This document shows, piece by piece, positions 54,335 to 63,674 of a stretch of 64,000 nucleotides of DNA (position 1 is the first letter of the stretch; every line of letters begins with the position of its first letter). Source of the stretch: Planctomycetales bacterium 10988 (GTDB taxonomy: Bacteria; Planctomycetota; Planctomycetia; Pirellulales; Pb10988); the NCBI GenBank assembly GCA_009664345.1, contig CP043547.1, positions 1,302,001 through 1,366,000 on the forward strand, given 5' to 3'. Both the position numbers and the translations under genes were made by a program. The notes under the pieces are model-generated. The model was not told where the DNA came from, searched no databases, and worked only from the letters and a program-made list of their open reading frames with translations.

Positions 54335-54736
54335 TCAAAATAATTGGTGATCGTCGCTCGATTCTCGTTTGTGTTCTTTCGAATTTGATGATTTTGATCG
54401 CGGAGTTTTCGATCTCGCAGAAGAGGAGGACTTTCGAGAAGACACTTCCGTTTTCTCACTTTTCTCGGAAGATACCTCGAAATCTTCGACAATCGGCTGA
54501 CCTTGAGCATCGAACCCGGTGAGGATTTCGATCTTGCGTTGAGCCTCTTCCAGAAAAGTTTGGCATTCCGCCAACAATCGACATCCTTCTTCAAAGGCAC
54601 TCATCGAATCCGATACACTCAATTCTCCCTGCTCGAGGGCCTCGGCGATCTCCTCCAATCGTTCGACGGCTGTTTCATAAGTCCAGTCCTCTTGGGGGTT
54701 TTCGGGGGCAATCGATGCGTCGCGATCCGATTCCAT
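54335..54736 (-). CDS. xseB: Exodeoxyribonuclease VII small subunit
   Basis: 133 residues. The family core is residues 18-80 (TYETAVERLEEIAEALEQGE, then LSVSDSMSAFEEG and CRLLAECQTFLEEAQRKI). A Ser/Lys-rich tail of about 45 residues follows and is longer than usual. It forms the nuclease with XseA. 170 bases separate it from the xseA stop; 124 bases lie before ispA. Confidence 0.92.
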   Translation of the reverse strand: MESDRDASIAPENPQEDWTYETAVERLEEIAEALEQGELSVSDSMSAFEEGCRLLAECQTFLEEAQRKIEILTGFDAQGQPIVEDFEVSSEKSEKTEVSSRKSSSSARSKTPRSKSSNSKEHKRESSDDHQLF

Positions 54737-54905
54737 GAAGTGCCTCAGACCGAATCCTATCGGCCAGGAAGGGAAGAAAGGAGGGTGAATAATCGTGATT
54801 GAAGATCAGCGAATGCGAGCCTAGCCACTCAAATCGAAGAAATTACGAGCTAAGAGAAGTTAAGATGAATTCATTCTATCAGTCCAAAATAGCCCTACAA
54901 GCCCA

Positions 54906-56138
54906 TCATCGGTCTGGAATTCCGTCTGTGGATTCGATCGATTCAATGCGGCTGATGACCTGACCATTCGCGAGTTGCGTACGCAAAAGCTCGCCCGGTT
55001 TCAGGTGTTCTGTGGAAGTGAGCGGCCGCTGTTCATCCTTTTTCCAAGTGAGACTATAACCACGGGCGAGGACCGCGAGAGGGCTGAGCGAATCGAGTTG
55101 ATCGGCAAGGTGGGCTTGCTCTCGTTCGGCTTGCCGGAGTTTCTGACGAATACTTAACAGCATCCTTTGAGAAGCTTCATCCAATCGCCGAGTTTCATCA
55201 TGAATTCGGGAATAAGGACGCCGAAAAGCAGGTCGCTGCTGTAGATTTTCCACCCGAGATTGGGCCATTTTCAGGCGTTGCAAGAGCCCTGCACGAAGCC
55301 GTTTCTTCCCCATTTGGCAATCGGATAGGAGCGTTTCTCGATCAGGAAGCAACCTTTCCCCCGCATCGGTCGGCGTCAGCGCCCTTAAATCCGCGGCTAG
55401 ATCGGCAAGGGTGATATCGATTTCATGCCCAACGGCCGAAATGACAGGAAGTTTCGAAGCGGCGATCGCTCGCACCACGGGCTCTTCATTAAAGGCCCAC
55501 AAGTCCTCCAGCGACCCACCTCCACGAGTCAGGACGATTGTATCAAGTCCCCACTCCTGCCGATGCTGATTGGCCAATTCGAGGGCTTGGGCAATTTCAC
55601 CGCCAGCCTCTTCGCCTTGAACCCGAACCGGAAGAATCAGAAAGTCGGTGCCTGGATAACGTCGTTCGGCAATCTTCAAAAAGTCCCGAATCGCCGCCCC
55701 GGAAGGGCTTGTAATAAGGGCTGCCTTCTTGGGAAATCGCGGTAGTCTTCGTCTTCGAGATGGATCGAAAAGCCCTTCGCGATCGAGCTTCTCTTTGAGT
55801 TTTCGCAAGGCCCGTTCGAGAGCCCCGACACCTTGGGGAATGACTTCGCGAATGACAATCTGATAGGTTCCCCGTGGGGCATAAACTTCGAGTGAGCCTT
55901 TGGCGATGATTTCCAGCCCATCTTCAATATCAAAAGGAATTCGGCTGGCCGTCGAACGCCAAATCACCCCCCGAAGCGAGGCAAAGGAATCTTTCAAGGT
56001 TAGATAGAGGTGACCGGAAGAAGGTCGGGAAAGGTTCGAAATTTCCCCTGCGACGAGAACTTCATAGAACCCTTCCTCGATTTGCTGTTTGAGCAACAAG
56101 GTAAGTTCGTGTACGGATAAAAGAGGTAGTTCACTCAA
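54906..56138 (-). CDS. xseA: Exodeoxyribonuclease VII large subunit
   Basis: 410 residues. N-terminal OB fold (LSVHELTLLLKQQIEEGF, VAGEISNLSRPSSGHLYLTL), catalytic core with AALITSPSGAAIRDFL, TRGGGSLEDLWAFNEE and SAVGHEIDITLADLAADLRA, then a coiled-coil region and the typical end PLAVLARGYSLTW. It degrades single-stranded DNA with XseB. It opens the set that runs on to nadK. Confidence 0.95.
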   Translation of the reverse strand: MSELPLLSVHELTLLLKQQIEEGFYEVLVAGEISNLSRPSSGHLYLTLKDSFASLRGVIWRSTASRIPFDIEDGLEIIAKGSLEVYAPRGTYQIVIREVIPQGVGALERALRKLKEKLDREGLFDPSRRRRLPRFPKKAALITSPSGAAIRDFLKIAERRYPGTDFLILPVRVQGEEAGGEIAQALELANQHRQEWGLDTIVLTRGGGSLEDLWAFNEEPVVRAIAASKLPVISAVGHEIDITLADLAADLRALTPTDAGERLLPDRETLLSDCQMGKKRLRAGLLQRLKMAQSRVENLQQRPAFRRPYSRIHDETRRLDEASQRMLLSIRQKLRQAEREQAHLADQLDSLSPLAVLARGYSLTWKKDEQRPLTSTEHLKPGELLRTQLANGQVISRIESIESTDGIPDR

Positions 56139-56167
56139 ATCGACATCCTAAAACCATGATGTGAAGA

Positions 56168-57118
56168 CTATTTCAACAGTTCATTCAATCGAACGGAAGA
56201 ATCGCTTTTCATGGGTTTATGATGACTGTGCTCTTTCTTGGGTGCAACCGGGCGAAGTGTTTCGCTTCTCCAATCGTTGGCCCTGGTCGCTTGAACGACT
56301 TGCTCGCGATGTCGGCGGGAAACGAACCACAAAAACCTTTGCCACATCGACCCTAACATCCGTGGGTTGGCAAGGTCGGTTCTCTCGGAAGAGCCTCGAA
56401 AGATTTGACGCAATGTCATCAAGGCAAACGTTTCGATGAGTTGTTGCTCATCCGATTGACTGGAATTTTGCAAATCGGTCGGTACGAGCGCTTCCTCAAA
56501 TCCTAAACGAGATTGGTAGGTGGTTAATTCCGCTGCGGTGGGACAGCAAGCGGCACAACTCACATTGGAGTCCATCAGCTCTAAATTCAAGGCAAAACTA
56601 AATTCTTGCAAGAACTTTTGAAATCCATGAAAGAGCGCGTTTTCCTGAAAGTCCAAACCATCCAATGGAGGAATCGCAATTTGAAGAATAGACCCAAACC
56701 CTTGTTGTCTCATCTTTTTCGCAAAGACATAGGCGATATGAGCGGCGTGCTTGAATTGCCCTTTGAAAAACTGATTCTGAATTTCCCAAGGCAAATCAAT
56801 AAAGTGTGTGGATAAAGCAACCACCGTTTGATTGATCAACACGACCACGTCTTGATTGAGATTTTGAGTATGTTGAAAGAGCAAATCCACAAAATCGGGA
56901 CGATTCGGAGGACATTCAAAAATGTCGATCAAAACCTCATACCGGCCTCGGAGATAGGTTGCAAGTTTGCGCAATTGATCTCGATCCGCGGCGACCAAGA
57001 TTAAATTTGCTCCGGAAGCCGCTAATTGCTCAGCACAGGTTTTTCCAAACGGAGTCGGGGCTTCGGTGATCACCGCCCAATTCCCGATCAGTGGCAGTCC
57101 GCTTCGTAATAATTCCAT
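56168..57118 (-). CDS. SDR-fold protein with degenerate active site
   Basis: 316 residues. Overall SDR order is clear (NWAVITEAPTPFGKTCAEQLA, ANLILVAADRDQLRKLA, VVVLINQTV, helix with FHGFQKFLQEFSFALNLEL, then VSCAACCPTAAEL). The cofactor loop TGxxxGIG has become TEAPTPFG and the catalytic YxxxK has become HGFQK, so the Tyr is replaced by His. A basic C-terminus of about 60 residues is added. It lies 29 bases upstream of xseA on the same strand. Either a changed enzyme or a non-catalytic NAD(P)-binding protein. Confidence 0.78.
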   Translation of the reverse strand: MELLRSGLPLIGNWAVITEAPTPFGKTCAEQLAASGANLILVAADRDQLRKLATYLRGRYEVLIDIFECPPNRPDFVDLLFQHTQNLNQDVVVLINQTVVALSTHFIDLPWEIQNQFFKGQFKHAAHIAYVFAKKMRQQGFGSILQIAIPPLDGLDFQENALFHGFQKFLQEFSFALNLELMDSNVSCAACCPTAAELTTYQSRLGFEEALVPTDLQNSSQSDEQQLIETFALMTLRQIFRGSSERTDLANPRMLGSMWQRFLWFVSRRHREQVVQATRANDWRSETLRPVAPKKEHSHHKPMKSDSSVRLNELLK

Positions 57119-57537
57119 CCTAGAGGACCTGTAGGTGAGGAGGTAGCACGCTATCCAAACGAAGAAGACTGCTGTTCAAAAGCAGAATTGCTTCAATCGG
57201 ATAATGTGGAGAAAGCGCAAGGCTTCCTAGGCTTATCGGAGGTCCCACCGGATAAGCAACGAATACGTTCAAGCAGCTTCCTTCCTGCTTGACAACACTT
57301 CACGAACGAGAAATCTGTTTCTCATGATGAAGTGGAGAATTTGGAAAAAACACATCCCGGTCCAACCAAATCTCGTCATCTCACTATAGCCAATTTCGAA
57401 GTGGCGTCAAAATCAAAACGGACAAATTTGGCCAAATAATCTCAAAAACACAAAATTATCTTAAAGTATTATCATACAACAAGATACAAAACTTGTTTTT
57501 GCAAGAAACACCCTAACTTTTCCTCTTTTCCTGCAAG
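57119..57537. other. Intergenic leader upstream of the degenerate SDR gene
   Basis: About 420 bases with no open frame. It holds a promoter-like pair at 57455-57482 (minus strand), leaving a leader of about 330 bases before the SDR start. Confidence 0.45.
57455..57482 (-). promoter_or_regulatory. Possible promoter for the SDR-xseA operon
   Basis: On the minus strand TTGTTG (57482-57477) and GATAAT (57460-57455) with a 16-base spacer. Confidence 0.4.
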
Positions 57538-57732
57538 TCATTTAGGGTGTTTCCACCAGATCGCTCCAGGTGAAAAACCAGGAATTCTTTCAGCTAAAAA
57601 CGGAGGTAAATTTAAACCAATTTCTGGGAGATGAACCTGGCTGAACCAGGAGATGCGTTCACCTTGATCGCTTGGAACAACATCAAAACGATCATCTTTC
57701 AACCAAGTACTGATATTACGTGAGCAAAACAC
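57538..57732 (-). CDS. Possible small protein
   Basis: 64 residues from GTG 57732; an in-frame stop lies 15 bases upstream. The composition looks like real protein (SWFSQVHLPEIGLNLPPFLAE, rich in Pro, Phe and Trp), yet no ribosome site is evident and I know no family. It has no signal peptide or membrane helix. Confidence 0.35.
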   Translation of the reverse strand: MFCSRNISTWLKDDRFDVVPSDQGERISWFSQVHLPEIGLNLPPFLAERIPGFSPGAIWWKHPK

Positions 57733-57988
57733 CGAGACCGGTAGGGGTTAAACACCACATGTTTCTTCTGGTGCTAGCCTTTTTCCCCCAAGGTAGAAAA
57801 ACCTTTTGAAAAGGCATGACATCTGCTCTACCCCTGATTATCTATTTCAAGCGACGTCGTAAGTGATTCCAAAAACAGCTTTTGAGCGGTTTCCAGCAAT
57901 TTTATGGAATCCATCTAAAACGAAATGCAACTGATGTTCAAGATCGGCAGGAAACCGAAAATAAAGATAAGGTGAAGGTTCTCAGGTC
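57733..57988. other. Intergenic region before the MscS gene
   Basis: About 255 bases, no RNA gene or clear promoter seen; AAGATAAGGTGAAGG just upstream of ATG 57989 gives a weak ribosome site. Confidence 0.4.
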
Positions 57989-58972
57989 ATGCAAGCCTCG
58001 AATGATGCAACAAAGAATGGACAACCAATGGAAGCGAATTCGGGGTCGGGAGAGCCATCTGCCGGCGATATCGACTTGTTTAGTGGAGGATCAGGTTCGA
58101 TCGATATCATCTGGAATACCTTGACAGACACATGGGCCACCTTTTTGACCTATCTTCCCAATATGGTCGCGGCGTTGGCAGTCCTACTCGTAACGTGGGG
58201 TTTGTCGAACCTGGGAGATTATCTTCTTCGCCGATATCTTGTCAAAATCCGCATCCGCAGCAGCCTCAACCAACTCTTTCGCCAATTGATTTACACTGCA
58301 ATCTGGCTTACTGGAATTATTGTGGCGGCGATTGTCCTTTTCCCTGGCATGACCGTGGGGAAGATCATCACGGTTCTTGGGTTAAGTTCCGTCGCAATTG
58401 GTTTTGCCTTCAAGGATATTTTTGAGAACTTCTTTGCGGGAATCTTGATCTTGTGGCGATTTCCCTTTGATCCAGGCAATTACATTGAATGTGAGGATAT
58501 CCTTGGCAAGGTAGAAGAGATCACGATTCGTATGACCAAGATTCGCAAAGTCGATGGGGAACTTGTCGTCGTTCCGAATTCTTTGCTCTTTAAAAATCCT
58601 GTTTATGTGCTAGATAGCTGGGATACCCGACGCACAACGGTTATTTGTGGAATTGCCTATGGTGAAGATGTTGACGAGGGAAGAGAGGTCATTCACAAAG
58701 CCGTCGAGGCATGTGCAACGGTGAATAAAGAGAAAGATGTAGAGATCTTTGCCCAGGAGTTCGCCAGTTCCAGTATCAATTATGAAGTTACATGGTGGAC
58801 GAAACCGACCCCGTTGGAAGTACGGAAGTCCAAAGATGAGGTCGTAGCCGCAGTAAAACGTGCGCTCGACAATGCAGGAATCGAAATTCCCTTCCCCTAT
58901 CGCACTCTCACGTTCAAGGAACCGCTTCAAACCGCGATGCTAGAGCAAGGCTCTGGTGAGGAGAATTCTTAA
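57989..58972 (+). CDS. mscS: Small-conductance mechanosensitive channel (MscS family)
   Basis: 327 residues. A hydrophilic N-terminus of about 40 residues is followed by three membrane helices (MVAALAVLLVTWGL, AIWLTGIIVAAIVLF, and the pore helix GLSSVAIGFAFKDIFENFFAGILIL), then the beta domain (VPNSLLFKNPV) and the alpha/beta C-terminal domain. It releases solutes on hypo-osmotic shock. The pore helix has Gly/Ala packing and the conserved FKDIFEN turn. Standard length for the short MscS type. Confidence 0.94.
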   Translation: MQASNDATKNGQPMEANSGSGEPSAGDIDLFSGGSGSIDIIWNTLTDTWATFLTYLPNMVAALAVLLVTWGLSNLGDYLLRRYLVKIRIRSSLNQLFRQLIYTAIWLTGIIVAAIVLFPGMTVGKIITVLGLSSVAIGFAFKDIFENFFAGILILWRFPFDPGNYIECEDILGKVEEITIRMTKIRKVDGELVVVPNSLLFKNPVYVLDSWDTRRTTVICGIAYGEDVDEGREVIHKAVEACATVNKEKDVEIFAQEFASSSINYEVTWWTKPTPLEVRKSKDEVVAAVKRALDNAGIEIPFPYRTLTFKEPLQTAMLEQGSGEENS

Positions 58973-59119
58973 ATTTGGCTGTGAGGATTAGGAAAAGAAC
59001 TTCTTGGCTGGACGCATATTATCATTCAAGAAGTCTCGGAGAGATGAGACTTCTTGAGATAATCGTGATTGGCCAAAAATGGCGGGGAGATATCTCGAAT
59101 CAACACGAACGGCAAAGAA

Positions 59120-59821
59120 TCAAACTTCGTGTTGCAAGGACCATTCAACCGCCCGTCTAGCAAGTTCGGCCCCATTACGGACAAAGAGCTTGGACTTCAA
59201 CTTCTCGCGATAAGTCGCGACGGTTTTAATACTTAAGTGCATCTGCTTGGAAATCTCTCTGGTAGTTTTTCCTTCCCCAATTCCCTGAAAGACTTCAAGT
59301 TCACGGTCCGACAAAGAGCGGATCGGATCAGGTTCCGATTGATAAGGACTTCCAGCGGCACGCTTGAGAACACGCTCAGTCATGGCTGGGCTGAGGTAAA
59401 TGTGACCATCCATCACTTTTCGTAGTGCATGAAGAACTTCCTTCGCTGCGTTGCATTTGCAGAGATAACCCATTCCGCCAGCAGCGATGACTCGCTCGGC
59501 ATAGATGGATTCATCATGCATCGAAGAAACCAACACGGCGGTCGTGGCACTGCGTGAGCGGATTTTCTTGATCAACTCCAGGCCGTTGCCGTTCGCCAGA
59601 GTGATGTCTACAAGCATGATGTCTGGATTTAAGGTATCCAGGAGACGAAGTGCTTCTGGGCTTCCCTCTGCTTCTCCAACGAGTTCAAAATCTGGAGCGG
59701 AAGCGAGTAAAGCGGCTAATCCTTTCCGGATCAGCTCATGATCATCCACGATCACCACGGTAGCGCACTTATTGCCTACGGCGACTTGATCTGGTGATTC
59801 TAAGGTGACTGTATCAGTCAT
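59120..59821 (-). CDS. NarL/FixJ-family response regulator
   Basis: 233 residues. Receiver domain 20-140: VVIVDDHELIRKG, phospho-acceptor Asp in IMLVDITLANGNG, Ser in LVSSMHDE and Lys in YLCKCN. C-terminal LuxR-type HTH 165-230: LSDRELEVFQGIGEGKTTRE, ISKQMHLSIKTVATYREKLK. It binds DNA as a phosphorylated dimer. No partner kinase is next to it. A long non-coding region lies upstream. Confidence 0.93.
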   Translation of the reverse strand: MTDTVTLESPDQVAVGNKCATVVIVDDHELIRKGLAALLASAPDFELVGEAEGSPEALRLLDTLNPDIMLVDITLANGNGLELIKKIRSRSATTAVLVSSMHDESIYAERVIAAGGMGYLCKCNAAKEVLHALRKVMDGHIYLSPAMTERVLKRAAGSPYQSEPDPIRSLSDRELEVFQGIGEGKTTREISKQMHLSIKTVATYREKLKSKLFVRNGAELARRAVEWSLQHEV

Positions 59822-60398
59822 ATATATCTCCCCCGATGTATCAAACTAATGAGGAACTTGAGTTAACTATTGGTGGAGAATGTCTAGACTTTAGTAATGT
59901 ATTCCTTGAGCAAGATCACCCAAGGCTAGTTCTTACTTTCACCCTATTTCCTAATATCTTCTGGGGTTAGGAACAGGATGAAACAAACGAGTTCTTCGCG
60001 GAAGAATCTCAAACAGAAACACAGTCAGAAATCTGGGGACTTCCAATAATAATTACTTTAAGTTTAGACATGCTCATCAGCTTTGTCAAAAATATCGAGC
60101 CTGAAAGAGGAATTTTCATTCCAACTTTTTACGCTGGAAAAACCTAGATCGGTGCCTATCCTTTTCTAAGGATGAAGAGTTATTCGGCAAGAGGTTGTAA
60201 ATGTAAGGTTTCTCAGCGTTTATCGTGAGGTCCTGAACATACTCAATGCCGAAACTGCTCATCTCGCAATCGTCTTTCCACTAACTAAATCAGCTAAGAA
60301 CGAAGTTCGAAAGCGAGGACACTCTGGATCGATCACGAGTGGTTCGCGTATCGCTTCTACTTAGGAAACCGCCTTTAGATATATAAAGAGACAACAAC
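59822..60398. other. 577-base intergenic region between divergent genes
   Basis: No coding sequence. Two inverted repeats are visible: TTCCTAA/TTAGGAA (59948-59973) and TTCTTC-GCG-GAAGAA (59992-60006). Either may be a regulator site for the two flanking genes. Confidence 0.4.
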
Positions 60399-61313
60399 AT
60401 GGAATACAATAAATCCAAACATCCCTCACGAAAGTATACGATTCGACACCTCACGAAGTATGATTATGCCGGTGAGGTCCAAAAAAGCAGTAATCTCATT
60501 CGTTTGCGTCCCGTCGACGATACGCGTCAACAGGTGCATTCCTATTCCATTTCCATCGATCCCGAAGTGGATATCTTGGAGTTTGAGGATGTCTTTGGGA
60601 ATCGCGTCTCGCGAGTGAGTTTAGAGGAACCGCATCAATCTCTGTCGATTTTGACAGAATCCAGTGTCGAGGTTTTGGATAGTGATCCCTTTGATTTCAG
60701 CAAACATGGCTATCAAATGGACCTACCTATCACGTGGCTCCCTTGGCAAAAGGAAATGCTCGAACCTTATTTAAAGGCCGCAGAGCTCCCTGAAGCCCAT
60801 CTAAGGGAATTAGAGGAATACGCACGTTCTTTCGCTAGTGATCAAAACAACGATCTCATGGAAACCTTGTTTGCTTTGAATCTGACGATTTTCCGAGAGT
60901 ACGATTATGTCCCTGGCAGCACGACCATCGATACCACCGTTTACGAGGTTTTCCAGCAGAAAAAAGGGGTCTGCCAAGACTTCACCCATCTCTTCCTTTG
61001 TTTGGCTCGTTTGTTGAATATCCCGGCTCGTTATTGTTGTGGGTACATTTTTACTGGGCAAACCTCGGAAGCTCGCGCAACTTCAGATGCCACCCATGCG
61101 TGGGTTCAGGTTTATTTACCTGAGTTAGGCTGGAAGGATTTTGACCCCACCAACGGGATTCTTCCGCGAGGCGAACACATGCGGGTTGCACATGGTCGCT
61201 GGGCAAAAGATGCCACTCCGCTCGTGGGAACCGTGGAGCCGGCAGTTGCTCAAAACCTGACCGTCGATGTTCAGGTGATCGAGCAACCTTCCGCAAATCC
61301 TGTAACGTCCTAA
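60399..61313 (+). CDS. Transglutaminase-like protease/peptidase family protein
   Basis: 304 residues. An N-terminal beta domain (YTIRHLTKYDYAGEVQKSSN) of the bacterial transglutaminase-like type precedes the core with Cys in GVCQDFTHLFLCLAR, His in ATHAWVQVYLPELGW and Asp in DFDPTNG, the Cys-His-Asp triad. Such proteins cleave or cross-link peptides in the cytoplasm. It has no signal peptide. ATG 60399 follows AAAGAG. Alone on the plus strand. Confidence 0.92.
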   Translation: MEYNKSKHPSRKYTIRHLTKYDYAGEVQKSSNLIRLRPVDDTRQQVHSYSISIDPEVDILEFEDVFGNRVSRVSLEEPHQSLSILTESSVEVLDSDPFDFSKHGYQMDLPITWLPWQKEMLEPYLKAAELPEAHLRELEEYARSFASDQNNDLMETLFALNLTIFREYDYVPGSTTIDTTVYEVFQQKKGVCQDFTHLFLCLARLLNIPARYCCGYIFTGQTSEARATSDATHAWVQVYLPELGWKDFDPTNGILPRGEHMRVAHGRWAKDATPLVGTVEPAVAQNLTVDVQVIEQPSANPVTS

Positions 61314-61523
61314 ATTACGGAGCTTTCCTAATAGGAGTTCGTCGATTCTTCCAATAAATTTTCAAATTGCGGAAAAACATTGGACAATTAACGAAAGACT
61401 CCTTGAAGAACCGGGTTGCAGTTTCTATACTCGTTCTTTTGCAAAATTTATGTTCGCTCTGTGGTTGCAAGGACTGCTATCATAGCTCCCTGCTAGCCTT
61501 GTTAATAATATCAGGTTTGTGAG

Positions 61524-61970
61524 ATGAATAAGACAAAGAGTTATATGGCAAAAGAGGGGAGTTTGCCGCAAAAGTGGTGGCTCGTGGATGCCGAAAGTAA
61601 AGTCGTCGGTCGATTGGCTTCGGATATCGCGATGATTTTGATGGGCAAACACCGTCCCACTTACACTCCTCACACGTTGACCGGGGATTTTGTCGTTGTC
61701 GTCAATGCGGACAAAGTGGTTTTCACTGGCGATAAATGGGACAAAAAGTACTACACTTGGTACACCGGTTACCGAGGACAACGTGCCATCAGTGCGCGAG
61801 AACGATTGGAACTGCAACCCGAATTAATTCTTCAGGAAGCCGTGCGTCGGATGCTTCCGAAAAATAAACTTGCCAGCCGCATGCTGAAACAGTTAAAAAT
61901 TTATGCAGGGCCAACTCATCCCCATCAGGCTCAACAACCTGAGCCGAAAGAATTGGCCGTCAAGAAATAG
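61524..61970 (+). CDS. rplM: 50S ribosomal protein L13
   Basis: 148 residues. It has [50 protein letters not shown] and [17 protein letters not shown], all typical of bacterial L13. It precedes rpsI, the usual order. Confidence 0.97.
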   Translation: MNKTKSYMAKEGSLPQKWWLVDAESKVVGRLASDIAMILMGKHRPTYTPHTLTGDFVVVVNADKVVFTGDKWDKKYYTWYTGYRGQRAISARERLELQPELILQEAVRRMLPKNKLASRMLKQLKIYAGPTHPHQAQQPEPKELAVKK

Positions 61971-62090
61971 TTGCTACAGAGTCGTCTCGATCCCTTCCTA
62001 GGAAATTTTCCATAATACGAAGATCGAGACGTCTCTAGCTGACCCCAACCACCCATTGTTACAGCGTTCTTTTTGAGGAAATCTCCTGGA

Positions 62091-62501
62091 ATGTCCAAGG
62101 CACAAGACCCCATCACCCTCGAATATCTCGGCACCGGACGTCGTAAAAGCTCGGTTGCCCGAGTTCGGCTCAAAGCCGGTAGTGGCAAAATCACCGTCAA
62201 CAAGCGAGAATTGACCGAATATTTCCCAATTCTCACGCACCAAGCCGAAGCGACCTCGCCCTTGAAATCGACCGATACTTTGCAAAAGGTTGACATTCGC
62301 GTCACGGTCTGCGGTGGCGGTCCAACCGGACAAGCTGGTGCATTACGCCTCGGAATTGCTCGGGCGCTCAAGAACTTCGAAGAAGAATACGAACCAGCAT
62401 TGCGAGAAGGCGGCCATCTCACTCGGGATGCCCGTGAAGTCGAACGTAAGAAATACGGTCGACGCGGTGCCCGTCGTAGCTTCCAGTTCTCCAAACGTTA
62501 A
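62091..62501 (+). CDS. rpsI: 30S ribosomal protein S9
   Basis: 136 residues from ATG 62091 (a TTG at 62073 would add six). Typical YLGTGRRKSSVARVRL near the start, VDIRVTVCGGGPTGQAGALRLGI in the middle and the conserved end KYGRRGARRSFQFSKR. The gap to rplM is 120 bases; a strong terminator follows. Confidence 0.97.
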   Translation: MSKAQDPITLEYLGTGRRKSSVARVRLKAGSGKITVNKRELTEYFPILTHQAEATSPLKSTDTLQKVDIRVTVCGGGPTGQAGALRLGIARALKNFEEEYEPALREGGHLTRDAREVERKKYGRRGARRSFQFSKR

Positions 62502-62532
62502 TCACAGCGTTTCAGAACAACAACGATCCATC

Positions 62533-62571
62533 AAACGACCTGGCAGACTTTTTTCTGCCAGGTCGTTTTTT
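62533..62571 (+). terminator. Intrinsic terminator after rpsI
   Basis: AAACGACCTGGCAGA (62533-62547) pairs with TCTGCCAGGTCGTTT (62554-62568), 15 bp, followed by more T. Confidence 0.95.
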
Positions 62572-62745
62572 ATGGTACTGGCAATAGACTATTTTAAACG
62601 CTCTAACCGCTTTTGATCCAACAACTTGCTCTCTACGTATACTATAAAGTAGAAGGTAAGGGTGATTTAGATCATCTCCTCTTGGCTGCACCTGATATCC
62701 CGTTCTCAAGAAATACAGCAAATCCAAAGGATAAAGGATGCCCCG

Positions 62746-63579
62746 ATGTTTTCATTTTCTAGACAGACATTCGCCTTGCTCGCCATCTTGGCAGGAAGTC
62801 CTTGGCTAGTTCCCGAACATGCCAGCGCCGTAGAGCGACAGTTCTATACCGAAGTCGTGGATGGCCCCGTTGTAGGGTTTCAATATCAAATCTATTATTA
62901 TTTGCCCAAAGCCAGTGACTTGTTGAGTGATGCTCAGCCGGAACATCATTATCTCATTCAAGCTGAGCAATACCCCGATTACGCATTTTTCTACGATCCA
63001 GAAGCCAAGCTCTATTGGGCAAGGACCAATGCTACAGAGGGTGCCATTCCGCAAATGTCCGTCTTACCAGAATCGGAACGTCGCGCGACCCTGGCAGCGA
63101 TTGACTTCTCGAAGTTTCCACCTTTTAGTCCACCTACCTATATCCCAGACTCAACGGATGGGAAGCAAATGCAACTTCCATCCCAGGCAAAGGTTGTTTC
63201 CTTTGAGGAAGAAACTCAAAATCCAGAGGACCTCCCGGCGGATGTCCTAGGGGAAACCGTGGCCGAAGAGGACTCTGAGGAAGCTAAAGAAGAAGAGGAA
63301 GAATACGACTTTCCCAAGATCGAAATCATTAAACGAAAACCTTCATCGACTGGTCCTCGGGTTGTGCGGCGTCCGACAAGTTCACGCTTTAACGAACCTG
63401 AGTTCCGCTATGAAACGCGTTACCATATTCGTTATGTGCCGCGAGTTCGGTATATCGCTTCTTATGCCACGGAAAACGGCCGACCTATTTATGTTCCTCG
63501 TGTTTATTACGAGAAAGAAAAGGTGCCGTATCAAGTCAAAGTGCGGATCGACCCACGTACAAAACGCCGCACGAATTAA
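62746..63579 (+). CDS. Secreted hypothetical protein with acidic linker and Arg/Tyr-rich end
   Basis: 277 residues. Signal peptide ALLAILAGSPWLVPEHASA. The mature part has a small beta domain (YTEVVDGPVVGFQYQIYYYL, YAFFYDPEAKLYWAR), an acidic linker (EEDSEEAKEEEEEYDF near 180) and a basic Arg/Tyr-rich tail (YHIRYVPRVRYIAS). Charge clusters of opposite sign are next to each other. Family and function are unknown to me. Confidence 0.65.
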   Translation: MFSFSRQTFALLAILAGSPWLVPEHASAVERQFYTEVVDGPVVGFQYQIYYYLPKASDLLSDAQPEHHYLIQAEQYPDYAFFYDPEAKLYWARTNATEGAIPQMSVLPESERRATLAAIDFSKFPPFSPPTYIPDSTDGKQMQLPSQAKVVSFEEETQNPEDLPADVLGETVAEEDSEEAKEEEEEYDFPKIEIIKRKPSSTGPRVVRRPTSSRFNEPEFRYETRYHIRYVPRVRYIASYATENGRPIYVPRVYYEKEKVPYQVKVRIDPRTKRRTN

Positions 63580-63611
63580 GGTTTAGAATTAAAAGGCTTA
63601 AAAATAAATAA

Positions 63612-63644
63612 AGAGATCGGAAGCCGCATCGGTTCCCGATCTCT
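63612..63644. terminator. Bidirectional terminator before glnA
   Basis: AGAGATCGG (63612-63620) pairs with CCGATCTCT (63636-63644), between convergent genes, with A-rich left and T-poor right flank. Confidence 0.7.
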
Positions 63645-63674
63645 ATTGCTTTGATCAAGCTCGAAAGTCACATT

